NCBI GenBank assembly: GCA_028291545.1
Contig: JAQGHR010000086.1
Span: 1 to 64,000, forward strand
DNA: 64,000 nt
Reading direction: 5' to 3'
From: Planctomycetota bacterium
GTDB taxonomy: Bacteria > Planctomycetota > Planctomycetia > Isosphaerales > Isosphaeraceae
Each line of letters starts with the position of its first letter. Within the stretch, counting starts at the first letter, position 1. Below, piece after piece: positions 1 to 8,496 of this stretch. The position numbers and the translations under genes are program-made. The notes under the pieces were generated by a model, which did no database searches, had not been told where the DNA came from, and saw only the letters and a list, made by a program, of their open reading frames with translations.

Positions 1-1
1 C

Positions 2-3000
2 GCCACCTCCGGCCTCTACTTCGCCCAGGCCAAGCGCGACGACACCGGCGGCGCCAGCGACATCTTCTTCGTCGTCCGCGACGACGCCGGCACCTCCGAC
101 CTCCTGTTCCAGACCGCCGACACCACCTGGCAGGCCTACAACACCTGGGGCGGCTCCAGCCTCTACCAGTTCGGCTCGTTCGCCTCCGGCGGCGGCGTCG
201 CCGTCAGCTACAACCGGCCCCTGACACTCGACCAAGTCTCGGGCGGCTACGGCGACGACAACTCGCCCTGGCACGCCGAGTACCCCATGATCCGCTGGCT
301 GGAGCAGAACGGCTACGACGTCAGCTACTCCACCGACGTCGACAGCGCCCGGAACGGCGGCCTGATCCTCAACCACAGGGCCTTCCTCAGCGTCGGCCAC
401 GACGAGTACTGGTCGGGCCCGCAGCGCGCCAACGTCGAGGCCGCCCGGGACGCCGGCGTCAACCTCGCGTTCTTCAGCGGCAACGAGTCGTACTGGAAGA
501 CGCGCTGGCAGCCCAGCATCGACGCCTCGGCAACGGCGTACCGCACGCTGGTCACTTACAAGGAGTCGATCAACGGCGTGATCGACCCCTTGAGCTCGCC
601 GCCTAGCAACGTCTGGACCGGGACCTGGCGCGACCCGGCGGGCGCGGCGCCGCTGGACGGCCGCCGACCCGAGAACGCGATGAGCGGTACGGCCTACATG
701 GCGGACCGTACGTCGAACGACGTGGGCGTGAGCCTGACGGTACCGTACGCGGACGCGCAGCTGCAATTCTGGCGGAACACCAGCGTGGCAAGCCTCCAGC
801 CGGGCCAGGTGGCGACGCTGGGCCAGTCCATCGTGGGTTACGAGACCGACGAGGACCTCGACAACGGATTCCGTCCGGCCGGGTTGATCGACATGTCCTC
901 CACCACCTTCAACACGCCGTCTAAGGTGCTCAGCGCCTCGGGCACGACGGTGGGTCCTGGGACGTCGACGCACTCGATCACGCTGTACCGTGCGTCGAGC
1001 GGTGCGCTCGTCTTCGGGGCGGGGACGGTGCAGTGGTCGTGGGGCCTGGACGGGCACCATAACACCAGCACCACGACGCCGAGCGCCGCCATCCAGCAGG
1101 CGACCGTCAACCTGTTCGCGGACATGCAGGTCCAGCCGGGGACGATCCAGTCGGGCCTGGTGTACACGGCGGGTCCGACGAACACGAGCCGGCCATCCTC
1201 CGTGATCGCCTCGCCGGCCTCCGGGGCGGTCATCAGCCCGGGGGCGAAGGTGACGATTACCGGCACCGCAACCGCGGCGGGCGGCGGGCACCTGGCCGGT
1301 GTGGAGGTGTCGACCGACGGCGGCCGGAGCTGGCACCCGGCGACGGGTCGGGCGAGCTGGAGCTACGCCTGGATCCCTTCGGCCTCCGGCTCGGTGACGC
1401 TCAAGAGCCGGGCGGTTGATGACAACCTGAACTTGGAGGTCCCGAGCGCCGGCGTCACCGTCACTGTCGGGAGTGGGAGCGGTGGTGGCGGTGGAGGCGG
1501 CTCCCTCTGGAACAACACGATTACGCCCGCGGTGGCCTCCGCGAGCGACACGAGCGCGGTGGAACTGGGAGTGAAATTCACGGCGGACACGGCGGGCTCG
1601 GTGACCGGGGTCCGGTTCTACAAGGGTTCGTCGAACACCGGGACCCACGTCGGCCACCTCTGGTCGGCGACGGGCGCCCTGCTGGCCTCGGCGACATTCA
1701 CGGGCGAGTCCGCGACCGGATGGCAGCAGGTCAGCTTTGCCAATCCCGTGGCAATCTCGGCAAACACGACGTACGTGGTCTCCTACCTCGCCCCGGCCGG
1801 GGGGTATGCTTACACGTCGAGTTCCTTCGCGACGGCCGGTTACGACAATTCGCCGCTGCACGTCGGCTCGAATGCGGCGGCCGGCGGCAACGGGGTGTAC
1901 GTCTACGGCGGTACGGGCGGATTCCCGACCAACTCATTCAACGCCACCAATTACTGGGTCGACCTGACGTTCAAGGCCTCGACCTCGGCGGACACGACTC
2001 CGCCGACCGTCGTGAGTCACTCGCCCGCATCGAACGCAACCGGCGTTTCGGTGTCGTCGCCAGTGACGGCCACCTTCAGCGAGCCGGTGCAGTCAACTAC
2101 GGTGGTCTTCACCCTGTCCGGCCCCGGCGGCGTGGTGGCCTCGACTAGGAGTTACGACGCGGCCTCCGGGACGGTGACCCTGACGCCGGGCGCGCCGCTG
2201 ACGACCCAGACTACGTACACCGCGAGTCTGAGCGGGGCCAAAGATACGGCCGGCAACACGATGGCGCCTGTGTCCTGGTCGTTCATCACCGGGTCGTCGG
2301 TCGTGAACCTCTGGCAACAGACGACGGCGGCGGACTTCAGCGCGGGCGTGCTCAACAACGTGGCCGTGACCAATACGTCCGGCGGCGAGGTCCAGTTGGC
2401 GTCAGGTCTGCGCGACGACTTCAACGGAACGGTTTTGAGTACGTCCTGGACCAGCAAGGCGTGGGGGCCGGGTGCCGCCGCCGCGGTCTCCTCCGGGATC
2501 CTCACCGTCACGGCTGAGGAGATCTTGTCCAAAGCGGCGGTGCCGGAGGGGACCGGGGTCGAGGCCAGTGTCCGCTTCACAAACGCCTACCAGCACTTCG
2601 GCCTGGCGACCGACCTGGCCGCCGTCGCCGGCAACTCGTGGGGCATCTTCAGCACGGCAGGGACGACCGGCACCCTCTTCGCCCGGGTCAACAGCAACGG
2701 CACCGTCACCGACGTGAACCTGGGCGCGTTGCCCTCCGGGTTCCACACGTACCTGATCCAGCAGGTCGCCACCGGGTTCGCCTTCTCGGTCGACGGCGTG
2801 CTCAAGACGACGATCGCCGCGACGATCCCATCCGGGACCCCATTGAAGAGCGTTTTGTCAGACTTCAACGGATCGGCCCAGTCGCCTCTCCAGGCCGACT
2901 GGCTGCGGATGATCGGGGGCAGCCTGGTCTCGTCGGTCTTCAACGCCGGAGTGGCGGCAAGCTGGCAGACAGCAAACTGGACGGCGACGGTCCCGTCCGG

Positions 3001-3187
3001 GACCGGCCTGACGGTGCAGACCAGCAGCTCGACCGACGGCGTGACCTGGTCGAACTGGGCGAACCTGAGCAACGGAGGAAAGGTCGCCAGCCCGGTGGGT
3101 CGCTATTTCCGCTATCGTGTGGCGATGACCACAACCAATGCAGCGTTGACGCCGGTCTTGAGCGCCATCTCGTTCTCCTGGCAATAG
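2..3187 (+). CDS. Secreted N,N-dimethylformamidase-beta-like / DUF4082 multidomain protein (5' truncated)
   Basis: The reading frame is open from the left edge, so the N-terminus and any signal peptide lie outside; 1061 residues are visible. Fragment residues 1-385 resemble the large domain of N,N-dimethylformamidase beta subunit (motifs NTWGG, GHDEYWS, FFSGNE). Residues about 395-490 are an Ig-like domain of the sulfite-oxidase dimerisation type (EVSTDGGRSW). A glycine-rich linker near 490-502 follows, then a typical DUF4082 beta-sandwich (about 503-657), a bacterial Ig-like domain (about 665-765), a concanavalin/laminin-like region (about 795-935) and a final beta-rich domain. Such proteins are usually extracellular and bind or modify polymers; the amidase activity is not established for this multidomain type. 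An ATG at 287 is internal to the conserved domain, so it is not the start. Confidence 0.85.
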   Translation, partial: ATSGLYFAQAKRDDTGGASDIFFVVRDDAGTSDLLFQTADTTWQAYNTWGGSSLYQFGSFASGGGVAVSYNRPLTLDQVSGGYGDDNSPWHAEYPMIRWLEQNGYDVSYSTDVDSARNGGLILNHRAFLSVGHDEYWSGPQRANVEAARDAGVNLAFFSGNESYWKTRWQPSIDASATAYRTLVTYKESINGVIDPLSSPPSNVWTGTWRDPAGAAPLDGRRPENAMSGTAYMADRTSNDVGVSLTVPYADAQLQFWRNTSVASLQPGQVATLGQSIVGYETDEDLDNGFRPAGLIDMSSTTFNTPSKVLSASGTTVGPGTSTHSITLYRASSGALVFGAGTVQWSWGLDGHHNTSTTTPSAAIQQATVNLFADMQVQPGTIQSGLVYTAGPTNTSRPSSVIASPASGAVISPGAKVTITGTATAAGGGHLAGVEVSTDGGRSWHPATGRASWSYAWIPSASGSVTLKSRAVDDNLNLEVPSAGVTVTVGSGSGGGGGGGSLWNNTITPAVASASDTSAVELGVKFTADTAGSVTGVRFYKGSSNTGTHVGHLWSATGALLASATFTGESATGWQQVSFANPVAISANTTYVVSYLAPAGGYAYTSSSFATAGYDNSPLHVGSNAAAGGNGVYVYGGTGGFPTNSFNATNYWVDLTFKASTSADTTPPTVVSHSPASNATGVSVSSPVTATFSEPVQSTTVVFTLSGPGGVVASTRSYDAASGTVTLTPGAPLTTQTTYTASLSGAKDTAGNTMAPVSWSFITGSSVVNLWQQTTAADFSAGVLNNVAVTNTSGGEVQLASGLRDDFNGTVLSTSWTSKAWGPGAAAAVSSGILTVTAEEILSKAAVPEGTGVEASVRFTNAYQHFGLATDLAAVAGNSWGIFSTAGTTGTLFARVNSNGTVTDVNLGALPSGFHTYLIQQVATGFAFSVDGVLKTTIAATIPSGTPLKSVLSDFNGSAQSPLQADWLRMIGGSLVSSVFNAGVAASWQTANWTATVPSGTGLTVQTSSSTDGVTWSNWANLSNGGKVASPVGRYFRYRVAMTTTNAALTPVLSAISFSWQ

Positions 3188-3365
3188 GCGTTCAAAACAG
3201 GGTCATCGCAAACGGCACCGCGCCTTTGAGATACCGCTTGAGCTTCGTCAAAAGTCATCGCGTCAGCGAGACCATCCAGGCCTCATTGAGCATGGGAAGG
3301 GGGATGACGTTCGAGGTCTTGCAAGACGATGTGACGGCGCCCCCGGGGCTACCCCTACTGCCGGT

Positions 3366-3653
3366 CTACCGCAGGTAGGGAGCGGCCTCGGGCGGGACGT
3401 CCACCTCTGTCCGATCGATGTAGCACCAAGCCCACCGCTCGCCGGGCTCGAAGGAAGCGGCTACGGGGTGGGTCGTGGCGTGGAAGTGGCGCGTGGCGTG
3501 GCGGCCAGGCGAACTGTCGCAGCAACCGACGTGGCCGCAGGTCAGGCAGAGGCGGAGATGGACCCAGGGCATTCCCAGCCTCAGGCACTCCTCGCACCCC
3601 CCCGGGGTACGCGGGGGGACAGGCTCGACGCCAACCTCGTGCTGGCACATCAT
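3366..3653 (-). CDS. UBP-type zinc finger protein
   Basis: A 95-residue protein almost entirely made of a UBP-type zinc finger, with zinc ligands at C20/C23, C36/C39, C44 and the histidines of the RHATRHFHATTH stretch (residues 51-62), and the usual WAWCYID strand near 74-80. In eukaryotes this fold binds the free C-terminus of ubiquitin; stand-alone bacterial copies have no established ligand. It starts 15 bases after the aldehyde dehydrogenase stop and is probably the last gene of the same minus-strand unit. The first two codons are both ATG, and a purine-rich AGGTGGAAG precedes them. Family assignment is firm; function is unknown. Confidence 0.88.
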   Translation of the reverse strand: MMCQHEVGVEPVPPRTPGGCEECLRLGMPWVHLRLCLTCGHVGCCDSSPGRHATRHFHATTHPVAASFEPGERWAWCYIDRTEVDVPPEAAPYLR

Positions 3654-3668
3654 CTTCCACCTCTCAAT

Positions 3669-5171
3669 TCAGAACGGGTAATGACAGGGCGCGTGCTGGA
3701 CCGAGATCCAATGCGGAGTGGTGAATTCCTCGATGGCCCACTTGCCGTTGTAGCGGCCCAAGCCGCTATTTTTCTCGCCGCCGAACGGACAGTTGGGCAG
3801 GTCGTTGACCGGCGAATCGTTGACATGGGTCATGCCCGCCTGCACCCTTAGCGCGAACCGGAGCCCACGCTCGAGGTCTCGCGTCGCCACCGACGCCGAC
3901 AGCCCATACGACGTCGCGTTCGCGACATCCAGAGCCTCCTCTTCCCCGCTCACCTTGATGATCGACACCACGGGACCGAACTGCTCCTCCTGAGCGATCG
4001 CCATGTCATTCGTCACATCGACGAACACGTGCGGAGGGAGGACCAATCCTCGGGGTTCGCCGCCCAACAACTGCCGGGCGCCGTCCGCCCGAGCCTTCTC
4101 GATATTTTTCTGGATGTGCTTCAACTGAGAGGCGTTGATGATCGGCCCGACCACGGTGTCGACGTCGCTGGGGTTGCCGACCTTGAGGCCACGGACCCGT
4201 TCGACGAACCGGTCGACGAATTCGTCGTAGACCTTCGCGTCGACCACGAGGCGGTTTGTGCTCATGCAAATCTGGCCCTGGTGAAGAAACTTGCCGAAGA
4301 CGGCGGTGTTGACCGCAAGGTCCAGGTCAGCATCGTCGAGGATGACCGTCGGCGAGTTTCCGCCCAGTTCGAGCGCCACCCTCTTGAGGATTGGGGCTCT
4401 CGCGATCTGTTCCATGATCTGGCGACCAATCGCCGTAGATCCCGTGAAGGAGATCACTCGCGGCACCGGATGGAGCACGAATGGTTCGCCGATCTCGCTG
4501 CCTGCACCGATGACCACGTTGAGCACACCGGGAGGCAGGCCCGCCTCCTCGTAGATCCTGGCCAGCAGGAGGCCGCCGGTCACCGGCGTGTCCGAAGCGG
4601 GTTTGATCACGGCCGCGTTCCCCAGCGCCAGCGCGGGAGCGATGGATCGGTTGCTCAGGTGCAGCGGGAAGTTCCATGGGCTGATCATGCCGACCACGCC
4701 GACGGGCTGCCGGTAGACGCGACTCTCCTTGCCCTCGATGTCCGTCGGCAGGATGCTCCCCTCCTGCCGCGACGGGAAGCTCGCCGCCTCGAATGTCATC
4801 GCCTGGGTGAAACCCAGTTCGAGGTTTGCCTTGATCCGGGTGCTGCCCGACTCATGGATGAGCCAGTCGACGATCTCGTCACGCCGGGCATCCATCAGTT
4901 CGGCGGCGCGCCGGAGGACCGCAGACCGTCCCGCGGGTCGCGTATCAGCCCAACCACGCTGCGCCGCGGCGGCGGCGCGATAGGCCTCGTCCACATCCTC
5001 TTCGTTCGCCAGGGGGATGCGGGCCAGGACGTCGTTGGTGAAGGGGTCGAGATCATCGCCCGTTCGGCCACTCCTCCCGTGGCGCCACGTCCCGTCCACC
5101 AAGATCTTGTCGAACTCGTCGTAATGGGCCGGCGATTCCCTCGGCGCGGTCTCGAGTAATCCATGGGCCAT
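3669..5171 (-). CDS. NAD(P)-dependent aldehyde dehydrogenase
   Basis: A full-length 500-residue ALDH-superfamily enzyme, oxidising an aldehyde to the carboxylate with NAD(P)+. Visible signatures are PWNF with the oxyanion Asn at 167, the cofactor-binding Lys190 (VIKPAS), the FTGST loop near 242-246, the general base E268 in LELGG and the catalytic C302 in GQIC. The closest sub-type by eye is the benzaldehyde/vanillin dehydrogenase-like group, but the substrate cannot be read from sequence. A GGAAGG ribosome-binding site precedes the ATG. It lies 72 bases downstream of the DUF1931 gene and 15 bases upstream of the UBP zinc finger. In this stress-type neighbourhood a role in aldehyde detoxification is plausible (inference). 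Confidence 0.95.
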   Translation of the reverse strand: MAHGLLETAPRESPAHYDEFDKILVDGTWRHGRSGRTGDDLDPFTNDVLARIPLANEEDVDEAYRAAAAAQRGWADTRPAGRSAVLRRAAELMDARRDEIVDWLIHESGSTRIKANLELGFTQAMTFEAASFPSRQEGSILPTDIEGKESRVYRQPVGVVGMISPWNFPLHLSNRSIAPALALGNAAVIKPASDTPVTGGLLLARIYEEAGLPPGVLNVVIGAGSEIGEPFVLHPVPRVISFTGSTAIGRQIMEQIARAPILKRVALELGGNSPTVILDDADLDLAVNTAVFGKFLHQGQICMSTNRLVVDAKVYDEFVDRFVERVRGLKVGNPSDVDTVVGPIINASQLKHIQKNIEKARADGARQLLGGEPRGLVLPPHVFVDVTNDMAIAQEEQFGPVVSIIKVSGEEEALDVANATSYGLSASVATRDLERGLRFALRVQAGMTHVNDSPVNDLPNCPFGGEKNSGLGRYNGKWAIEEFTTPHWISVQHAPCHYPF

Positions 5172-5243
5172 CGTGAGCCTTCCTTTTTCGTTCGCGCTCC
5201 GAGGAGCTGCGGGCGGTCGCTGTGATCAACAGGTGGTTCCTAC

Positions 5244-5693
5244 CTAAAGCAGAAGGTCGAAGATTTGGTGAGAGCGTTCCCAGTGCTCGGTCATCGGATT
5301 TTTCAGTTCCGGATCGATGATCTTGAAGCTTCGGACAATCGCCACGCCGAGGCCGCCCACGATGCGGGCAAATTGGGCCTCGGTCTCAACGCTGTAATCG
5401 AGGTCGAGGGGTGGCCGCCTGGTCAGCTCGTCGAGGATCGGCTGGAGCTCGATCTCCTCATCGATACGCTTGAAGTCATTGATGCACTCCTGCAGCCCCT
5501 TCGTGATCGGCAGATCTTGGGGTTGGATGATGTCGCGGTCGTTCGACTTCGCCACGGCCTCGCCACGAACGAGGAGGTCGTAGAGTTTCTGGTTGACGAA
5601 TTCGTCGAAGCGCTTGATGTCGGCCTTGTCGACGTCCAGCCCGGCCACGACGCGGAAAAATCGCTCGAACCTGGGGATACCCATTACGTTCAT
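5244..5693 (-). CDS. DUF1931 double histone-fold protein
   Basis: A 149-residue member of DUF1931, a family in which one chain carries two histone folds, like an archaeal histone dimer in a single polypeptide. The start MGIPRFERFFRV, the segment RFDEFVNQKLYDLL and the later motif DLDYSVETEAQFARIVGGLG are characteristic. The ATG at 5693 is preferred over an in-frame GTG at 5702 because a ten-base match to the 16S 3' end (AGGAGGTGAT) sits four bases before it. The gene lies 29 bases after the aldo/keto reductase stop. DNA binding is expected from the fold but has not been generally shown for the family. Confidence 0.9.
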   Translation of the reverse strand: MNVMGIPRFERFFRVVAGLDVDKADIKRFDEFVNQKLYDLLVRGEAVAKSNDRDIIQPQDLPITKGLQECINDFKRIDEEIELQPILDELTRRPPLDLDYSVETEAQFARIVGGLGVAIVRSFKIIDPELKNPMTEHWERSHQIFDLLL

Positions 5694-5697
5694 GGAG

Positions 5698-5707
5698 ATC
5701 ACCTCCT
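5698..5707 (-). promoter_or_regulatory. Perfect Shine-Dalgarno site of the DUF1931 gene
   Basis: On the minus strand AGGAGGTGAT is followed by CTCC and the ATG at 5693. The ten-base anti-SD match decides the start and suggests high translation. Confidence 0.8.
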
Positions 5708-5722
5708 CAATCGCAGGTGGTC

Positions 5723-6577
5723 CTACAGCGTTGGGAGCACGCGGGGTCGGGGGCCGCGTGGGAACGCCGCGTCGACCCGCGCGAGCTCGTCGTGAGTGAG
5801 ACGGAGGTCGCCGGCCCCCGCATTCTCGGCGGCATGTTCAGGGGTCGAGGCCTTGGGGATCGCGAACAGCGAGGGCCGCCGCACCAGGAACCTCAATGCG
5901 ACCTGGCGCGGGGTCGCGCCGTGTGCCGCGGCGATCTCCTGCAGCACGCGGCCCCCATTCGTATCCGGGCCGGGGAACTTCCCGTGGCCCAGCGGGCTGT
6001 AGGCGACCACGACGACCCCGTGCGCCTCGCACCAGGGGAGCACGGCGTGCTCGATCGCACGCTCCTCCAGGTGGTAGAGCACCTGATTGCAGGTGATACG
6101 CCCCTCGCCGGCGATATTCAGGGCTTCGTCGAGGTCCGACTCGTCGAAGTTGCTCACGCCCCACGAAAGAATCTTGCCCTCGCGCCGGAGGTGCTCGAAG
6201 GCGGCGAAAGTTTCCTCCAGTGGGTGCTCGCCGCGCCAGTGCAAGAGGTAGCAGTCGAGACGGTCGGTCTTCAGGCGGGCGAGTGAACGCTGGCACGCGG
6301 CGACCGTCCCGGTCCGGGAGGCATTCTGGGGGAGGACCTTGGAGACCAGGAAGACTTCGTCGCGACGGCCGTCGATCGCCTCGGAGATGATGACCTCGGC
6401 ATCGCCGTACATCTCCGCGGTGTCGATGTGCGTCATGCCCAAATCGAGGCCGCAGCGCAGGGCGGCGACTACCGATTGTCGCCTGCTCTCGTCGATTTGC
6501 CAGGTCCCCTGCCCGATGACCGGGACCTCGGCACCTGAGCTGCCGAATCTGCGCTTTTCCACAACTGGCCTCCGCAC
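5723..6577 (-). CDS. Aldo/keto reductase
   Basis: A 284-residue (alpha/beta)8 NADPH-dependent oxidoreductase of the aldo/keto reductase superfamily. The catalytic tetrad is visible: D52 (HIDTAEMYG), Y57, K80 (VSKVLP) and H113 (LLHWRG), and the cofactor-binding AIPKAS motif is near the C-terminus. Length and sequence resemble the bacterial AKR5-like/YeaE-type group that reduces small aldehydes such as methylglyoxal; the exact substrate is inference. It is 32 bases downstream of thioredoxin 2 and upstream of the DUF1931 gene in what looks like one operon. Pairing with an aldehyde dehydrogenase suggests reactive-carbonyl detoxification. Confidence 0.93.
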   Translation of the reverse strand: MRRPVVEKRRFGSSGAEVPVIGQGTWQIDESRRQSVVAALRCGLDLGMTHIDTAEMYGDAEVIISEAIDGRRDEVFLVSKVLPQNASRTGTVAACQRSLARLKTDRLDCYLLHWRGEHPLEETFAAFEHLRREGKILSWGVSNFDESDLDEALNIAGEGRITCNQVLYHLEERAIEHAVLPWCEAHGVVVVAYSPLGHGKFPGPDTNGGRVLQEIAAAHGATPRQVALRFLVRRPSLFAIPKASTPEHAAENAGAGDLRLTHDELARVDAAFPRGPRPRVLPTL

Positions 6578-6609
6578 TTGGCCTACGATTTCCCCGAAAC
6601 GGGTCGCCC

Positions 6610-7065
6610 TCAGGCGGTTGCCCGCTCGATCCGTCTCATGATCTCGGACTTCGGCTGGACGCCGATGATCCGGTCGACTTCACGGCCGTCCTTGAGCACC
6701 AGCAGGGTCGGAAGGCTGCGGACGTTGAATCGCGCCGCCGTCACCGGATTCTGATCCGAGTCGAGCTTCGCGAACCGCACCCGGCCGGCAAGCTCGGAAG
6801 CCAGTTCGTCAACCACTGGCGCGATCATCCGGCACGGCCCGCACCACGCCGCCCACACATCCAGGACCACCGGCACGGGCGAATGCTCGACCTCGGCCGA
6901 GAAGGTCGCGTCGGTCACGGTGACCGGAAGCCTGTCAATAGACAAGGATGTCTTGCAGCGCCCGCACACGGGCGCGAGGCCCTGTCCGATCTTCTGGCCC
7001 GCCTCCTGCGACACGCGATTGCTCGCGCCGCAGGAGGGGCAACGAATCAACTGCGACTCGGACAT
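6610..7065 (-). CDS. trxC: Thioredoxin 2 (zinc-ribbon thioredoxin)
   Basis: A 151-residue thioredoxin of the TrxC type: an N-terminal zinc ribbon (C9/C12 and C34/C37) followed by a thioredoxin fold with the WCGPC active site (C75, C78) and the cis-proline segment RSLPTLLV. It reduces protein disulfides in the cytoplasm, and the zinc centre makes members of this class redox-responsive. The frame stays open upstream to 7257, but that extension runs into the DksA/TraR gene. GGGAGAGG lies correctly ahead of the ATG at 7065 (an adjacent ATG at 7068 is possible). It is 43 bases downstream of the zinc-finger gene and probably cotranscribed with it. Confidence 0.94.
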   Translation of the reverse strand: MSESQLIRCPSCGASNRVSQEAGQKIGQGLAPVCGRCKTSLSIDRLPVTVTDATFSAEVEHSPVPVVLDVWAAWCGPCRMIAPVVDELASELAGRVRFAKLDSDQNPVTAARFNVRSLPTLLVLKDGREVDRIIGVQPKSEIMRRIERATA

Positions 7066-7108
7066 CATGGCCTCTCCCGGTCGGGCCGATCGCCGATCCG
7101 ATTGCGAT

Positions 7109-7492
7109 TCAACTGGCGTTGTCTGCCTGGAATTTTCGCGCACAACGAATGCAGTAGCGAGCATAAGGCAAGGCGTCGAGCCGCTCTTTGGAGATCTCTC
7201 GCCCGCAATTTTCGCACCGACCGAAAGTCCCTCTCTCGATGCGGTCCAGGGCGTCATTCACCTCCGTGAGGAGCTGTGACTCGTTCTGCAAGAGGCTCAC
7301 GTCCACCTGTTCTTCATGCTCGTCGCTGGCAGGGTCCGCCGAATGCAGGGGCACGTCGGACAGATCGCCGCTGGAATCGCCGCCGACGGGTCGGATCGCC
7401 TCGGGTTCCAGCTCCGAGACATCGACGACGAGGCGGCGCCTCAAAGACAGAAGGCGCCGTCGATAGCGGTCGGTCTCTGCCGTGGTCAGCAT
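7109..7492 (-). CDS. TraR/DksA family zinc-finger protein
   Basis: A 127-residue DksA/TraR C4 zinc-finger protein. An N-terminal helical hairpin (residues 1-90, with acidic residues around the tip at 40-64) precedes the zinc finger C93-x2-C96 ... C114-x2-C117, including the typical [11 protein letters not shown]. DksA binds the RNA polymerase secondary channel and tunes stringent and stress transcription; short homologues of this type are less well understood, and several lack the DksA tip residues. It leads the thioredoxin/AKR/DUF1931/ALDH run, so it may be cotranscribed with it. Confidence 0.9.
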   Translation of the reverse strand: MLTTAETDRYRRRLLSLRRRLVVDVSELEPEAIRPVGGDSSGDLSDVPLHSADPASDEHEEQVDVSLLQNESQLLTEVNDALDRIERGTFGRCENCGREISKERLDALPYARYCIRCARKFQADNAS

Positions 7493-7617
7493 CGTCGTCT
7501 CCTTGAGCGATCTCCCAGAGTCGATCCAGGGCCGAGTCTACACCGGCCGCCGAACTCGACGGGTCGATGGGCGACAGATCGTGGAGTCTTGGCCCGTTGT
7601 GCCAGAGGGCAGCGAGT

Positions 7618-8160
7618 TCAAGCCGCCTCCTCGGATTGAAAGACCTGCACGCCCTCGTTCGTCTCCGACGAGAGCAGTGATTTGGCCCGCTCAACCCGCT
7701 CGGGGGGGCCATGCACGATAACGAGGAATTTGCCGGCCTTGACCTGCGCCTCGTACTTGAGTGCCTCGTTCTTGGGGACGCCCAGGCCGATCAATGCCCC
7801 GGACAAGGCCCCCATCGCCGCGCCCGCGAGGGCTCCCTCCAGCCCGCCCAGCAACGCCGCCGACAACGGCCCGGCAATGACCACCGGCCCGACGCCAGGT
7901 AGCACGAGGAATGCCGCCCCGACCAACAGGCCGAATAGGCCGCCGACCCAGGCCCCGGTCCCCGCCCCCACGCCGATGAAGTCGCGTGCGCTGACGAATC
8001 CGATTGGCGCCTCCTCAACCTGGAAGTCGCGCCCAACGATGGACACGTCCTTCATATCGAACCCTTCCTTGATCAGACGCTTCACGGCCGCTTCCGCCGA
8101 CGGATGATCCGGGTAAACGGCGACGACGCGGGAATCGAGTGCGGTCTCAACTTGACTCAT
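7618..8160 (-). CDS. DUF1269 / general-stress-type glycine-zipper membrane protein
   Basis: A 180-residue protein. Residues 10-45 form a small alpha/beta domain (VVAVYPDHPSAEAAVKRL ... DVSIVG) like the N-terminus of general stress 17M-type and DUF1269 proteins. Residues 60-130 are a long Gly/Ala-rich hydrophobic region with glycine-zipper spacing, expected to insert as two or more membrane helices. A final beta-strand segment (GKFLVIVHG) follows. AAAGGAGA precedes the ATG. The family is repeatedly linked to general-stress responses, but its molecular activity is unknown. Confidence 0.82.
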   Translation of the reverse strand: MSQVETALDSRVVAVYPDHPSAEAAVKRLIKEGFDMKDVSIVGRDFQVEEAPIGFVSARDFIGVGAGTGAWVGGLFGLLVGAAFLVLPGVGPVVIAGPLSAALLGGLEGALAGAAMGALSGALIGLGVPKNEALKYEAQVKAGKFLVIVHGPPERVERAKSLLSSETNEGVQVFQSEEAA

Positions 8161-8274
8161 GGCTGTCTCCTTTGAGGGTACGGGGCGTCGCTGGAAATCG
8201 TGGGAATTCGCGAGGTCCGAGGTGGAATATCGCTTCGCAACGGCCGCAATGAAAGTCCGGGGACTTGGTCAATC

Positions 8275-8463
8275 TCAAGGACTCGGGGAGAGCTTGCCGG
8301 CGACGTCGTGATGCTCGCCATTGACCCGGAGTGTCTCGCCATCACTGAGTTTGAGAATGCTGATTGCGTCCGGGGATTCCGGATCGGGCCGCAGCATGAC
8401 CACGTACTCCGGGTTGACGTACACGGCGGTCCCGATGACGCTCTCTACGAACGGCACGATCAT
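8275..8463 (-). CDS. Small FlbD-like protein
   Basis: A 62-residue protein starting MIVPFVESV at 8463, where AGGAGG stands six bases before the ATG. The body (YVNPEYVVMLRP ... ILKLSDGETLRVNGEH) matches the small beta-barrel pattern of FlbD-type proteins: a short strand, NPEYV, an acidic loop, then a strand with GE. FlbD proteins are normally found in flagellar loci, but no flagellar gene is present in this window. It sits 33 bases downstream of the site-2 protease. The family assignment is by eye and moderate; its function here is unknown. Confidence 0.6.
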   Translation of the reverse strand: MIVPFVESVIGTAVYVNPEYVVMLRPDPESPDAISILKLSDGETLRVNGEHHDVAGKLSPSP

Positions 8464-8496
8464 GGAAATTCCTCCTGGGCTGTTTTGTGGCACGAG

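Noticed and set aside
3316-3327. GTCTTGCAAGAC palindrome between convergent genes
   Set aside because: A 12-base palindrome is expected about 16 times by chance in 64 kb, and there is no flanking support.
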